This document shows, piece by piece, positions 24,917-34,446 of a DNA stretch of 44,073 nucleotides. A program made the position numbers and the translations under genes. The notes below the pieces were generated by a model. It saw nothing but the letters and a program-made list of their open reading frames with translations. It searched no databases and was not told the DNA's origin. The stretch is from the NCBI GenBank assembly GCA_001028025.1, contig LDAQ01000085.1, positions 1 to 44,073 of the forward strand. The letters run 5' to 3'. Position 1 is the stretch's first letter; every line of letters starts with the position of its first letter. This DNA comes from Faecalicatena fissicatena. Its GTDB lineage: Bacteria; Bacillota; Clostridia; Lachnospirales; Lachnospiraceae.

Positions 24917-27900
24917 ATGAACAAAAAGAAAGCACTTACCAAAACGGCAGCGGCGGCGATGGCCTGCTGTATGCTTGGCAGTACAGTCTTTTCCGGTGCG
25001 GGAATAAGTACAGTCCGTGCTGAAGCAGAGGGGGATTCAGACTGGAACGAAATCCAGTCAATTGTATCGCAGTATTATGGGGAATGGAATGATACAATGT
25101 ATCCGGGACAAATCTCGAGTTATACACCAGATACAGCGCTGATGGGAAATGGAGATATCGGTGTGAATTCAGGCGGGGATTCGGAGACAAAGACATTTTA
25201 TATCTCAAAGGGAGATTTTTGGGAATACAATGGGTCCCAAAAGGCAATCGGCGGATATTCGATCAAGGAAAAAGAGGTGCCCAGGGAGAATCCCAATATA
25301 GCGCCCCGCTATAAAGCAGTGACCTCCACAGCCGAGGATACATGGGGACTTTCCAGTTTGGGAAAGGCAGTGGCAGTCAGTGGGAAGATACAGAATGTGG
25401 AGACAGGATATGGCTGGGTAAGCCAGCCAATCAAGAATAACGAGCCACAATGGCTGCAATTGGAATATGAATCTCCGGTCACTGTAAAAAAATATGTGAT
25501 CTATCATGATGGGGCGATCCGGCCGGCAGAAGCAAAGTGCAATTCACAGGACTTCCAGTTACAGTACAGCGACACTGGAGAGGCCGGGGACTGGAAGGTT
25601 GCGGATGATGTGACGGGAAATTCGGAGAGTATTTACACCAAAGTTTTGGAAAATGCTGTAACAGCCCGTTTTTTTAGAGTATATATCACCAACCCGGTAC
25701 AGCCCAATTTTGACAGTGGAGACCAGCGGGCAAAGATCGCGCAGTGGGAATTATATGAAAAGGCTGACGATGAGCAGGAGGGACAGGCATCTGACAATTA
25801 TGCCCTTAATAAGCCGATTAAGGTATCTTCTGAATACACACATCCAACTTTGGGGGTACAGTCCGGAGCGATGATGATTGATGGCGAGCCATCCACAAAA
25901 TGGTGTGCAGTAGCCGATGAACCTCATTGGGCAATTATTGACCTTGGAGAAATAAAGGATATCGGGTATTACAGCCTGAGCCATGCCGGTACGGTGGGCG
26001 AGGCCGAGCATAATACGGTTGACTATCAGCTGCAGTATCTGGAAACTGCCGATGAAGACTGGGATACCATTGAGAATAACACATCCTGGGTTGATATGGA
26101 TGCTGTTACAGGCAATACAGCCACGGTAACGGAAAAGGTCTTTGAGACACCTGTTCAGGCGAGATATATCCGGCTCTTTATTACGAAAGCGGCATCTGGA
26201 AACACCGCGGCAAGGATTCACGAACTGGAATTGTATGCAGAGAAACCGGACAAACCGGTATTTTATGAAAAACAGGATATTTTAAATGCAGAGGTTACCA
26301 CAGAAATGCCGTATAAGGATAAGACGGTATCAATGGAGACGTTTACCTCGGCAACTAAAAATGTGATTGTTACGAAACTGACTTCTCATGCCAGTGATGT
26401 AATGGAACTGCAGGCAGAGCTTTGGGGTAAGAACGGTGATGGAAATCGTCCGGTTTCTGCAAGTGTAAATGAAGATGGGACTGTGACTGTTACCCGTTCT
26501 ACATATAATGGCAATAAAGCCGACGCAAAATCATATACGTCCAAAGCAGCCATGTCCATGGCAGTAGCAGGCGCGGAAACTACGGCAGATGCATCTGCAG
26601 ATAAAGGGATATTATCTTTTGCGATTGCACCGGAACAGCCGGTATATATTGTGACATCTGTCGGCGGAGGCGGCAAGACTTATAACGGGCAGGATGATCT
26701 TCAGGGAACAGATCCTGTTCAGGAGGCTGCGGAGCTGTTGGACAGTATTGGAAGTGATGCTGATATCGAAGCGTTAAAGGCTGAGCATCAGCAGTGGTGG
26801 AAAGATTTCTGGAGTGCTTCCTATGTCAGCCTGGATGCTACCGATGCCAGGATGGATACGATCATGAAGTACTACTATGGCGCTCAGTATATATTGGGCT
26901 GCTCATCCAGGGAAGGGGAACTTGCACCAGGCATCATGGGGATCTGGTGTAATACAGATTCACCGATGTGGAATGGACATTACCAGCTGAACTATAATTA
27001 TAATGCGCCTTTCTATGGCACAAATTCAAGTAACCGTCCGGAGATAGGGCTTCCTGCTTTCGAACAGGTTCTTGAGTATATGGATGAGGGAAAGAAAAAC
27101 TCAGAGTCCACGAAAGAATTATTACGTCTGAGCAACGAAGGTTCAGGACGTGGAAATGGATATGTCCAGAAATTAATTGAGGACGGAAGAATTGACCCTG
27201 AGAATGGTATTAAGGGTGGATTATTCTACCCGGTAGGAATTACACCATGGGGACAGACAGTATGTCCGGGACTTTACCATAATGAAACCCTGTGTGCTGC
27301 TTATAGTGCTTATCCGGGCGCAGAGTATTACAAATACACGATGGACAAAGAGTATCTTCAGAGTGGGCTGTATGATTACTTAAAGGGCTGTGCAACATTC
27401 TATGAGACATGGCTGGAAAAGGATGAAAACGGCCAGTATAACATGTATGCAGGCTATCATGAGAATTCATGGGGATATAATCCGGCAGTTGAGCTTGCGA
27501 CGGTTTACTTCCTGTTTGAAACGATCGTTGATGCAAGTGAGGCATTAGATGTGGATGAAGACAAGCGTGAGCTTTGGACAGACATCCGTGATCATCTGGC
27601 ACCGCAGCCGACAGCCGAGTATAACGGGAAGACAGTTTATGCACTGGCAGAAAAAGGCTGGAATGGAAGCGGGTATGTGCCTCTGGCCAATCCGATTCCT
27701 GCAGACGGAAACTGCATTCCTCTGGAAAGCCTCACACAGGGAGGAAGGCTAGGATACTTCTCAACACCCGAAGAATTGGAAACCGCGCAGAATACAATTG
27801 ATGTATTTGGCAATGGCGGCTGGGGCCAGGCGAACAATTTCCCGAGAATTTTTACAGCGGCTTTGAGAGCCAGGTATAATCTGGACACTGTTGTAAATGG

Positions 27901-29440
27901 GTTTGCCAATACAATAACAGCAAATATGAAACCGAACCTCAGAATCTGGGATCCATATCATGGCATTGAAAAGTCTGGTGCCACGGAGTCCGTTAATAGC
28001 ATGATGATGCAGACGGATAAGGGAATCACGAAAATATTCCCATCCTGGTATGCGGATAAGAATGCAAAGTTTTCAAAATTACGGGCAGAAGGCGCATTTA
28101 TAGTGTCCGCAGAATACGATGGAACTGCACAGGAAGCAAAAAATGTAGTGATCACCAGCGAAAAGGGTGAAACGATGACATTGGCTGCACCTTGGAGTGA
28201 AGGGGCTGCTGTACGTGATTCCGCGGGAAATGTTGTGAAGACAGAAGCTGGGACAGCTCCGAACTGGGAAGAAGAAAAAACAATCACATTTGATACAAAA
28301 GCTGGTGAAACATATACAGTAGAAAAGGGGCAGGCTCCTGTTGACCCTGAACTGGACTATACAGAGATAGACGAGGCAATCAGTGAAGCCGAGGCCATTA
28401 AACAGGATGGATACACTCAGGAGAGCTACCATGCACTGCAGGATGCATTGAAGAATGCAAGAGATGCGCGCCAGAATGCAGCAGCCCAGGATGAGCTGAA
28501 CCAGAAAAAGGACGAACTTCGTGCAGCTATTGACGGCTTAAGAGGAAGCAAGACAGTACTGGAAACATTCCTCAGCAGAGCAAAGAAGCATGTGGAAAAC
28601 GGAGATGTGGACGGTCTGGTTGAATCCGTGCAGATACTTTTTGCAGAAGCAATTGCAGAGGGTGAAACAATCATGGAAAAAGAGGATGCAACAAAAGAGG
28701 ACGTGCTGGGAGCGAGCGCGAAGCTGATGAAGGCGATCCAGGCCCTGGATATGAAGGCCGGAGATAAGGCAGATCTTGGCATGGCCCTGGAACTGACGAA
28801 TATGATCGACCTGACAAAATATGTGGAAGCAGGGCAGGCAGAATATCTGGCAGCAAAAGAAGAAGCAGAGGGTGTGCTGGATAATGGCGATGCAATGCAG
28901 CCGGAAGTTGATGCAGCGTGGACAACACTTGTTGACACCATAATGAACCTGAGGTTAAAGGCAGACAAAGCTGCACTGTCTGATTTTCTGGAAAGCGTAA
29001 AGGATCTGGACCTGAACAAGTATACAGAAAAATCAGTAAGAATTTATAACGAAGCACTGGCACTGGCAAATACGATAATGAACGATGACGATCTGTCTGT
29101 TGATGATCAGGCGAAAGTAGATGAAGCTGTTGTAACACTTATGGCTGCAAAAGATGGACTGACCGAAAAGAAAGGTTCCGGCGGTGGTGATAACAACGAT
29201 CCGAACGGAAACGGCGGTCAGAATAATAATGGGCAGAAACCGAACGGAAACGACCAGAATGGAAATAATCAGAACGGAAACAGCCAGAATGGAAATGGTA
29301 CACAGAATAAGGGATCAGCAAATCAGGGGATTAAGACCGGGGATGCTGCAAGGGTATTTGTGCCGATCATCGGGCTTATGCTGAGCTTTGGTGCAGCAGC
29401 TGCAGCTGGTGTTGTGTTTATCAGACGGAAACGTAAATAA
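24917..29440 (+). CDS. Wall-anchored DUF5703/GH95-like glycosidase with two F5/8C domains (copy 3)
   Basis: 1,507-residue surface enzyme. The start at 24917 (MNKKKALTK) follows AGGAGGAAAGGG; the signal peptide ends near residue 35. Beta module part one occupies 41-115 (TALMGNGDIG; FYISKGDFW). F5/8C domains lie at about 127-290 and 297-445, then the beta module resumes with FYEKQDILNAE at 449. In the catalytic (alpha/alpha)6-type domain the matched residues are Asn692 and Asn694 (LNYNYN), Glu849 (YHENSWGYNP) and Glu1018 (HGIEKSG). FIVAR-like helices, an Asn/Gly/Gln linker, GIKTGD, a hydrophobic segment and RRKRK complete it. With copy 2 it forms a subtype (CPGLYHNET, EYYKYTMD) distinct from copies 1, 4 and 5, which suggests a different glycan or linkage. 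Expression should be from box 3, through a leader hairpin and micro-ORF. Confidence 0.86.
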   Translation: MNKKKALTKTAAAAMACCMLGSTVFSGAGISTVRAEAEGDSDWNEIQSIVSQYYGEWNDTMYPGQISSYTPDTALMGNGDIGVNSGGDSETKTFYISKGDFWEYNGSQKAIGGYSIKEKEVPRENPNIAPRYKAVTSTAEDTWGLSSLGKAVAVSGKIQNVETGYGWVSQPIKNNEPQWLQLEYESPVTVKKYVIYHDGAIRPAEAKCNSQDFQLQYSDTGEAGDWKVADDVTGNSESIYTKVLENAVTARFFRVYITNPVQPNFDSGDQRAKIAQWELYEKADDEQEGQASDNYALNKPIKVSSEYTHPTLGVQSGAMMIDGEPSTKWCAVADEPHWAIIDLGEIKDIGYYSLSHAGTVGEAEHNTVDYQLQYLETADEDWDTIENNTSWVDMDAVTGNTATVTEKVFETPVQARYIRLFITKAASGNTAARIHELELYAEKPDKPVFYEKQDILNAEVTTEMPYKDKTVSMETFTSATKNVIVTKLTSHASDVMELQAELWGKNGDGNRPVSASVNEDGTVTVTRSTYNGNKADAKSYTSKAAMSMAVAGAETTADASADKGILSFAIAPEQPVYIVTSVGGGGKTYNGQDDLQGTDPVQEAAELLDSIGSDADIEALKAEHQQWWKDFWSASYVSLDATDARMDTIMKYYYGAQYILGCSSREGELAPGIMGIWCNTDSPMWNGHYQLNYNYNAPFYGTNSSNRPEIGLPAFEQVLEYMDEGKKNSESTKELLRLSNEGSGRGNGYVQKLIEDGRIDPENGIKGGLFYPVGITPWGQTVCPGLYHNETLCAAYSAYPGAEYYKYTMDKEYLQSGLYDYLKGCATFYETWLEKDENGQYNMYAGYHENSWGYNPAVELATVYFLFETIVDASEALDVDEDKRELWTDIRDHLAPQPTAEYNGKTVYALAEKGWNGSGYVPLANPIPADGNCIPLESLTQGGRLGYFSTPEELETAQNTIDVFGNGGWGQANNFPRIFTAALRARYNLDTVVNGFANTITANMKPNLRIWDPYHGIEKSGATESVNSMMMQTDKGITKIFPSWYADKNAKFSKLRAEGAFIVSAEYDGTAQEAKNVVITSEKGETMTLAAPWSEGAAVRDSAGNVVKTEAGTAPNWEEEKTITFDTKAGETYTVEKGQAPVDPELDYTEIDEAISEAEAIKQDGYTQESYHALQDALKNARDARQNAAAQDELNQKKDELRAAIDGLRGSKTVLETFLSRAKKHVENGDVDGLVESVQILFAEAIAEGETIMEKEDATKEDVLGASAKLMKAIQALDMKAGDKADLGMALELTNMIDLTKYVEAGQAEYLAAKEEAEGVLDNGDAMQPEVDAAWTTLVDTIMNLRLKADKAALSDFLESVKDLDLNKYTEKSVRIYNEALALANTIMNDDDLSVDDQAKVDEAVVTLMAAKDGLTEKKGSGGGDNNDPNGNGGQNNNGQKPNGNDQNGNNQNGNSQNGNGTQNKGSANQGIKTGDAARVFVPIIGLMLSFGAAAAAGVVFIRRKRK

Positions 29441-29456
29441 AAAGGGGAAAGAAAAG

Positions 29457-29519
29457 CCAAAATAAGTGAACCAACTGCTAAAAAATACGCCCCTATATTA
29501 AAAAGGTATTTACTATAAT
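29457..29519 (+). promoter_or_regulatory. YesN-type box and promoter of enzyme copy 4 (box 4 of 5)
   Basis: CCAAAATAAGTGAAC (from 29457) and GCTAAAAAATACG (from 29477), then CCCC and TATAAT at 29514-29519. The 37-nt rule holds. It is almost identical to box 3 and starts 16 nt after the stop of copy 3. Confidence 0.78.
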
Positions 29520-29542
29520 TTGTATTAGCAAATAACGGAACG

Positions 29543-29574
29543 AAGATCCGCCGCAATTGTGGCGGATCTTTTTA
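29543..29574 (+). terminator. Terminator hairpin in the leader of enzyme copy 4
   Basis: Stem 29543-29554 with 29559-29570 (core AAGATCCGCC/GGCGGATCTT), 4-nt loop, followed by TTTAAT. It is a strong intrinsic terminator starting about 17 nt after the predicted transcription start, as in copy 3. Confidence 0.75.
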
Positions 29575-29689
29575 ATAATTAAATATAGTTAAGTGTAAAA
29601 AACGAAAGAATTTCCATATCCATAAGTACATTTAAAACAAAGAAAAAGGTGGAGTATTCGCTGAAAAAACTGGAGAGGAGGGAGTTATA

Positions 29690-29776
29690 TTGTCAGCCGG
29701 CAAAATATTAAAGGACACAATCAAGGCTGAGAGTATGAAAGCGATGCCCCTTTTTATAAAACATGAGACATTGTAG
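29690..29776 (+). CDS. Leader micro-ORF of enzyme copy 4 (28 residues, TTG start)
   Basis: TTG at 29690 preceded by AGAGGAGGGAG. The peptide begins MSAGKILKDTIKAESMKAMP and ends LFIKHETL. It shares 12 of 24 positions with the copy 3 micro-ORF, besides conservative V/I and K/Q changes. Its stop codon (29774-29776) runs into the GGAGGAAGGG ribosome binding site of the enzyme gene, 10 nt before that start, so translation of the two is probably coupled. Confidence 0.58.
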   Translation: MSAGKILKDTIKAESMKAMPLFIKHETL

Positions 29777-29786
29777 GAGGAAGGGA

Positions 29787-32700
29787 ATGAACAAGAAGAA
29801 AGCACTTACAAAAACAGCAGCAGCGGCAATGGCCTGCTGTATGCTGGGCAGTACGGTCTTTTCAGGTGCAGGAATAAGTACGGTCCGCGCTGAGGGAGAG
29901 GGAGATTCAGAATGGAATGAAATCCAGTCCATCGTATCACGGTATTATGGAGAATGGAACGATACCGCTTATAACGGTGCTGTATCAGATCATATACCAG
30001 ATACAGCTTTACTTGGTAACGGAGATGTTGGTATCACATCTGCCGGAAATGGAGACGAGAAAAGTTTCTACATATCCAAGGGGGATTTCTGGACATATGG
30101 CGGAGAGCCTCTTACAATTGGGCAGGTCAGGATCGGCGCGCAGGAGAAGCAGATAGTAGACGATGCAAAGAACCTTGCACCCTCCTATAAAGAGGTTAAG
30201 GTAAGCAGCAAAGATATAAGTCCAAAGTTTAAACCGGAGGATGCCGTCAGCGGAAAATTTAAACCAAACAGCGATGGTTACGGATGGGTTTCCAGTATCC
30301 CGGCCTGGGGCGATCAGGCGAAAAATGATTACTGGATGCAGCTTGATTTCGAGAATCCGGTTACGATAGGAAGATGGGGAGTGAAGTGGGACGGATGTGT
30401 CCGGCCCGGACAGGAACAGAATAATCCCAAAAGCTTCACTCTGCAGATCAGTGAGGATGGAGACATCTGGCAGGACATAGACTCAGTTGAAGAAAATACG
30501 GAAAGTGTTACTGACAGGAACCTGGGAGAAACAGTAAGCACAAATTTTGTAAGACTTTATATTCCATATCCGGAGCAGAATGACGGTGACTATGCCCGCG
30601 CAAGAGTAGGACAGTTTGAATTGTATGCAGAGCCGAAAGAAGCGGTCGAAGTACCTTCAGATAATCTGGCGTTACATAAACCTATTAAAGTGTGCTCTTC
30701 ATTTACCGATCAGGGAGTGCTGTATCCGGGAGAAAACATTGTAGACGGAATTGAGTCCACAAAATGGTGCTCACTGCACGATAACGAAGCTACTCACTGG
30801 GCAATTATTGACCTGGAAGATGTAAAGAGCATCGGATATTATGAGATGATCCATTCCGGGATTGTAGGAGAAACCCAGCATAATACGGTAGACTACCAGC
30901 TTCAGTACCTGGATTCAGCGGAAGAAGACTGGGAAACAATCGAAACTCTGGATAACAGTCTGTGGAAAGATATGGATGCTGTAACAGGGAATACCGAGAC
31001 AGTTACGGGTAAAGTCCTGGAGAACCCAGTCAGTGCGAGATATATCCGGCTGTATATTACAAAACCTGCGCCCGGGAATAAAGCAGCAAGAATCCATGAA
31101 TTAGAATTAAGAGAAGAAGCTCCGGCAGGAGACCTGGTTGAATTCTATGAAAAGCAGGATATCCTGAACGCGGAAATCCAGACAACTCAGGAACTGGCGG
31201 AAGTACCGACGGAGATGAAGACCTGGCTGTCATCCGATAAAAATATTATGGTGACGGAACTTACTTCGACTGGTGCACAGGATGCAGCTTTCCAGGTGGA
31301 AACATCTGCAACTGACAGGAACATAGGTAATAACCCAATTACTGCAGCAAACACGGATGACAGCGTAACAGTTACCCGCTCAACCAAAAACACCGCACCG
31401 GACAACCAGCAGGCCCATGTGTCAAAAGCAGCCCTTTCCACAAAGATTATCGGCGCCGATGACGTTGTGGCTTCGTCTGACAATGAGTCCGGAAAAGGAA
31501 ATCTGCAATTCACATTAAAAGCAGGGGAGACCGTGTACATTGTGACTTCAGTTGGAGGCGGCGGCAGGACATACCATGGTGATATGACCTTGTGGGAAGC
31601 CGATGCAGAACCGGATGCGGAGGCACAGGAACTGCTGGGCAGTGTGGCAGACGAGGGCGCTGTGACAGCGTTAGATGATGCACGCAAAACATGGTGGAAA
31701 GATTTCTGGAGTGCATCTTATGTTGATTTGGGTACAGAGGATGAGAACCTCTCCAAGGTTCAGAAATACTATTATGGCGCCCAGTATCTGCTGGGAAGTG
31801 CAACAAAAGAAGGTGAGGTTGCACCGGGAATCTATGCACTCTGGCATACGACAGATTCCGGATGGTGGAATTCAGATTATCACCTGAACTATAACTTTAT
31901 GTCCGCTTTTTACGGAACGAATTCAAGCAACAGGACGGAACTGTCCTTACCGGGTATTGAGGCATTGTCAGAGTTTGTACCGGAAGGCCAGCGGCGAGCC
32001 GGCTCAGTAGATGAACTGAAGAGAATCAAGTCAGATTTTGTGGAGGCTAAGATTGCCAAAGGCGATATAGATCCGGAAAAGGGAATTGAAAATGCATTGC
32101 TTTATCCAGTGGGAATTGGTCCATGGGGTATGACGCTTGACAATGCTTATCACAATGAAGCACTGAATGCTTCGTATAATTCCTATTTGTTTACACAGTA
32201 TTACGAATATACGATGGATGATGAGTTCCTGGCGGACAATATGTACCAATACCTGAAACAGTGCGTTGCTTTTTACGAGTCATGGCTGGAAAAAGAAGGT
32301 GACGAATATGTATTATATGCAGGGTATAATGAAGGCTCCTGGGCAAAAAATCCAGCGGTAGAACTTGCGGCATTAAAGACTACACTTGGAAACCTGATTC
32401 ATGCAAGTGAGGTACTGGGAAAAGATGAAGATAAGAGGGCAGGCTGGCAGGAGATTTATGACGGTTTAAGCGCACAGCCTACAACAGTCGTAAATGGAAA
32501 AGAAGTTTTAAGTCTGGGCGAAAAAGAATTCAGGAATGGCCAGTGGCTGGATCTTACAACACCGGTACCGGGGGATGGAAATGCGCTTCCTCTTGATGCA
32601 ATGATACCTGGCGGGCTTTATACTTATTTTTCATCACCAGAAGATCTGGAAATGGTGCGCAATACGATTGATGTATTTTCACAGAGAGGAGCCTGGTCAC

Positions 32701-34262
32701 AGGCAAATAACTTCCCGAGATTGTTCCCGGAGGCTGTAAAAGCCAGATATGATATCAATACAGTAGTAACAAAACTGGTGGATGTAATCAATGGACAGAT
32801 GCAGGCAAATCTGAGAATTAAAGATGGCATGCATGGTATCGAAAAGTCCGGTTCAACGGAAGCGGTTAACAGTATGATGCTGATCAGCGATGAAGGCATA
32901 ACAAAGATTTTCCCGAACTGGTATGCCGATAAGAATGCGAAGTTCGCACACCTTCGTGCAAAAGGAGCATTCACTGTATCAGCCGAATACGACGGAAGTG
33001 CACAGGAAGCAAAAAATGTTGTGGTTACCAGTGAAAAGGGCAAAGCAATGACATTAGTATCTCCGTGGGCTGAGGGAGCTACTGTACGTGATTCTGCAGG
33101 AAATATTGTAGAAACAAAAGCCGGAACAGTTCCTAACTGGGAAGACGAAAAAATAATCACTTTTGAGACTGCGGCTGGAGAAACTTATACTGTAGAAAAA
33201 GGTGAGGCTCCGGTTGAGCTTGATTACAAGGCAATTGATAAAGTCATTGCAGAAGCAGAAGATATCAAGCAGGATGGATACACGCAGGAGAGCTACCAGG
33301 TACTGCAGGATGCATTAAACAATGCAAAGGATGCACGACAGAATGCAACGACTCAGGATGAACTGACACAGAAAAAAGATGAACTTCGTGCAGCAATTGA
33401 TGGCTTAAAGGGAAGCAAAAATGTATTGGAAACATTCCTGAACAGAGCGAAACAGCATGTTGCAAACGGAGATGTAGAAGGTCTGGTTGAATCTGTGCAG
33501 AAGCTTTTCACCGAAGCAATTACCGAGGGTGAAGCAGTTATGAATAATGAGAATGCGACAAAGGACGATGTACTGAAAGCAAGTTTGAAGCTTATGAAGG
33601 CTATTCAGGCATTGGATATGAAAGCAGGAAATAAGGCAGATCTTGGAATGGCATTGGAATTGACAGGCATGATAGACCTGACGAAATACGTTGAGGCCGG
33701 ACAGAAAGAATATCTGGAAGTGAAAGCAGAAGCAGAGCGTGTAATGGAAAATGGAGATGCCATGCAGCCGGAGGTTGACGCAGCCTGGGAGAAACTGGTA
33801 GACACCATGATGAACTTAAGGCTGAAAGCGGACAAGTCCGCTCTGTCAGATTTATTAGAAAGCGTAAAGGATCTTGACCTGAATAAGTATACGGATGAAA
33901 CAGTTGCTGTTTATAAGAATGCTTTAACAGCAGCGATGACTGTCATGGAAGATGACACTTTGTCCCAAGATGATCAGACGAAAGTGGATGAAGCGGTTAT
34001 GAATCTGATGGTTGCAAAAGCCGAACTGAAAGAAAAAGAAGGCGGCGGAAACAACAACGGCGGAGATAATAACGGCGGAAACAACAACGGCGGAAACAAT
34101 AATGGCGGGAATAATAACGGCGGAAATGGAAGTCAAAAGGGAAACAGTTCCATAAAGACAGGAGATACTGTGCCTTTGTTCATACCGGTATTAGGCATTC
34201 TGATGAGTATGGGTGCTGCAGTTATTATTGGAGTCGCTGCTTATAAAACGAAACGCAGATAA
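29787..34262 (+). CDS. Wall-anchored DUF5703/GH95-like glycosidase with two F5/8C domains (copy 4)
   Basis: 1,491-residue surface enzyme. The signal peptide (residues 1-35) is nearly identical to that of copy 3. Beta module: TALLGNGDVG and FYISKGDFWTYG near 75-105. F5/8C domains lie at about 128-283 and 292-443, and the module resumes with FYEKQDILNAE at 453. Catalytic-domain landmarks are Asn701 and Asn703 (HLNYNF), Glu849 (YNEGSWAKNP) and Glu1019 (HGIEKSG). The FIVAR-like region resembles its neighbours, but the linker is a GGNNN tandem repeat, and the anchor SIKTGDTVPLFIPVLG with tail KTKRR differs clearly from the other copies. So this C-terminus escaped the homogenisation seen elsewhere in the array. 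It is the copy 1/5 subtype by sequence but is predicted to be controlled by box 4. Confidence 0.86.
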   Translation: MNKKKALTKTAAAAMACCMLGSTVFSGAGISTVRAEGEGDSEWNEIQSIVSRYYGEWNDTAYNGAVSDHIPDTALLGNGDVGITSAGNGDEKSFYISKGDFWTYGGEPLTIGQVRIGAQEKQIVDDAKNLAPSYKEVKVSSKDISPKFKPEDAVSGKFKPNSDGYGWVSSIPAWGDQAKNDYWMQLDFENPVTIGRWGVKWDGCVRPGQEQNNPKSFTLQISEDGDIWQDIDSVEENTESVTDRNLGETVSTNFVRLYIPYPEQNDGDYARARVGQFELYAEPKEAVEVPSDNLALHKPIKVCSSFTDQGVLYPGENIVDGIESTKWCSLHDNEATHWAIIDLEDVKSIGYYEMIHSGIVGETQHNTVDYQLQYLDSAEEDWETIETLDNSLWKDMDAVTGNTETVTGKVLENPVSARYIRLYITKPAPGNKAARIHELELREEAPAGDLVEFYEKQDILNAEIQTTQELAEVPTEMKTWLSSDKNIMVTELTSTGAQDAAFQVETSATDRNIGNNPITAANTDDSVTVTRSTKNTAPDNQQAHVSKAALSTKIIGADDVVASSDNESGKGNLQFTLKAGETVYIVTSVGGGGRTYHGDMTLWEADAEPDAEAQELLGSVADEGAVTALDDARKTWWKDFWSASYVDLGTEDENLSKVQKYYYGAQYLLGSATKEGEVAPGIYALWHTTDSGWWNSDYHLNYNFMSAFYGTNSSNRTELSLPGIEALSEFVPEGQRRAGSVDELKRIKSDFVEAKIAKGDIDPEKGIENALLYPVGIGPWGMTLDNAYHNEALNASYNSYLFTQYYEYTMDDEFLADNMYQYLKQCVAFYESWLEKEGDEYVLYAGYNEGSWAKNPAVELAALKTTLGNLIHASEVLGKDEDKRAGWQEIYDGLSAQPTTVVNGKEVLSLGEKEFRNGQWLDLTTPVPGDGNALPLDAMIPGGLYTYFSSPEDLEMVRNTIDVFSQRGAWSQANNFPRLFPEAVKARYDINTVVTKLVDVINGQMQANLRIKDGMHGIEKSGSTEAVNSMMLISDEGITKIFPNWYADKNAKFAHLRAKGAFTVSAEYDGSAQEAKNVVVTSEKGKAMTLVSPWAEGATVRDSAGNIVETKAGTVPNWEDEKIITFETAAGETYTVEKGEAPVELDYKAIDKVIAEAEDIKQDGYTQESYQVLQDALNNAKDARQNATTQDELTQKKDELRAAIDGLKGSKNVLETFLNRAKQHVANGDVEGLVESVQKLFTEAITEGEAVMNNENATKDDVLKASLKLMKAIQALDMKAGNKADLGMALELTGMIDLTKYVEAGQKEYLEVKAEAERVMENGDAMQPEVDAAWEKLVDTMMNLRLKADKSALSDLLESVKDLDLNKYTDETVAVYKNALTAAMTVMEDDTLSQDDQTKVDEAVMNLMVAKAELKEKEGGGNNNGGDNNGGNNNGGNNNGGNNNGGNGSQKGNSSIKTGDTVPLFIPVLGILMSMGAAVIIGVAAYKTKRR
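34041..34130 (+). repeat. 15-bp tandem repeat encoding a GGNNN linker
   Basis: About six units of GGCGGAAACAACAAC with third-position variation, inside copy 4 just before its sorting signal. It encodes a flexible Gly/Asn linker, and length changes by slippage would be in frame. It is not a CRISPR array. Confidence 0.85.
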
Positions 34263-34313
34263 GGCTTTTATACTTCTGGCAGACAAACGAAAATTACAGA
34301 CAGACATTTAACT

Positions 34314-34354
34314 ACCGGATAGCCCAGAAGCAGAAACAGGGCTATCCGGTTTTT
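34314..34354 (+). terminator. Terminator of enzyme copy 4
   Basis: Stem ACCGGATAGCCC (34314-34325) with its complement at 34339-34350, 13-nt loop, then TTTT. Unlike the terminators after copies 2 and 3, it lies upstream of the next promoter. Confidence 0.85.
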
Positions 34355-34382
34355 AATAAATAAACAAATTATCTGTCTAAAA

Positions 34383-34446
34383 ACAAAAAAAATTGAACTA
34401 ACTGCCAAAAAGAGTATCCCGGCAGAAAGCGGGTATAAATTACAAT
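34383..34446 (+). promoter_or_regulatory. YesN-type box and promoter of enzyme copy 5 (box 5 of 5)
   Basis: ACAAAAAAAATTGAAC (from 34383) and GCCAAAAAGAG (from 34404), then TATCCC and a -10 TACAAT at 34441-34446. The G of GCCAAAA is again exactly 37 nt before the -10. The leader that follows (34447-34614) has no terminator hairpin. It has a possible 27-codon frame from a TTG at 34508 to 34591 that only weakly resembles the other micro-ORFs. Confidence 0.68.

Noticed and set aside
28426..29019. 197-residue minus-strand frame, with similar ones opposite the other enzyme copies
   Set aside because: Ser/Ala/Phe-rich low-complexity product repeating opposite each homologous FIVAR region; it is explained by codon bias of the sense strand.
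34041..34130. Regularly spaced repeats resembling a small CRISPR array
   Set aside because: The period is 15 bp with no spacers, and the repeats encode an in-frame Gly/Asn linker.
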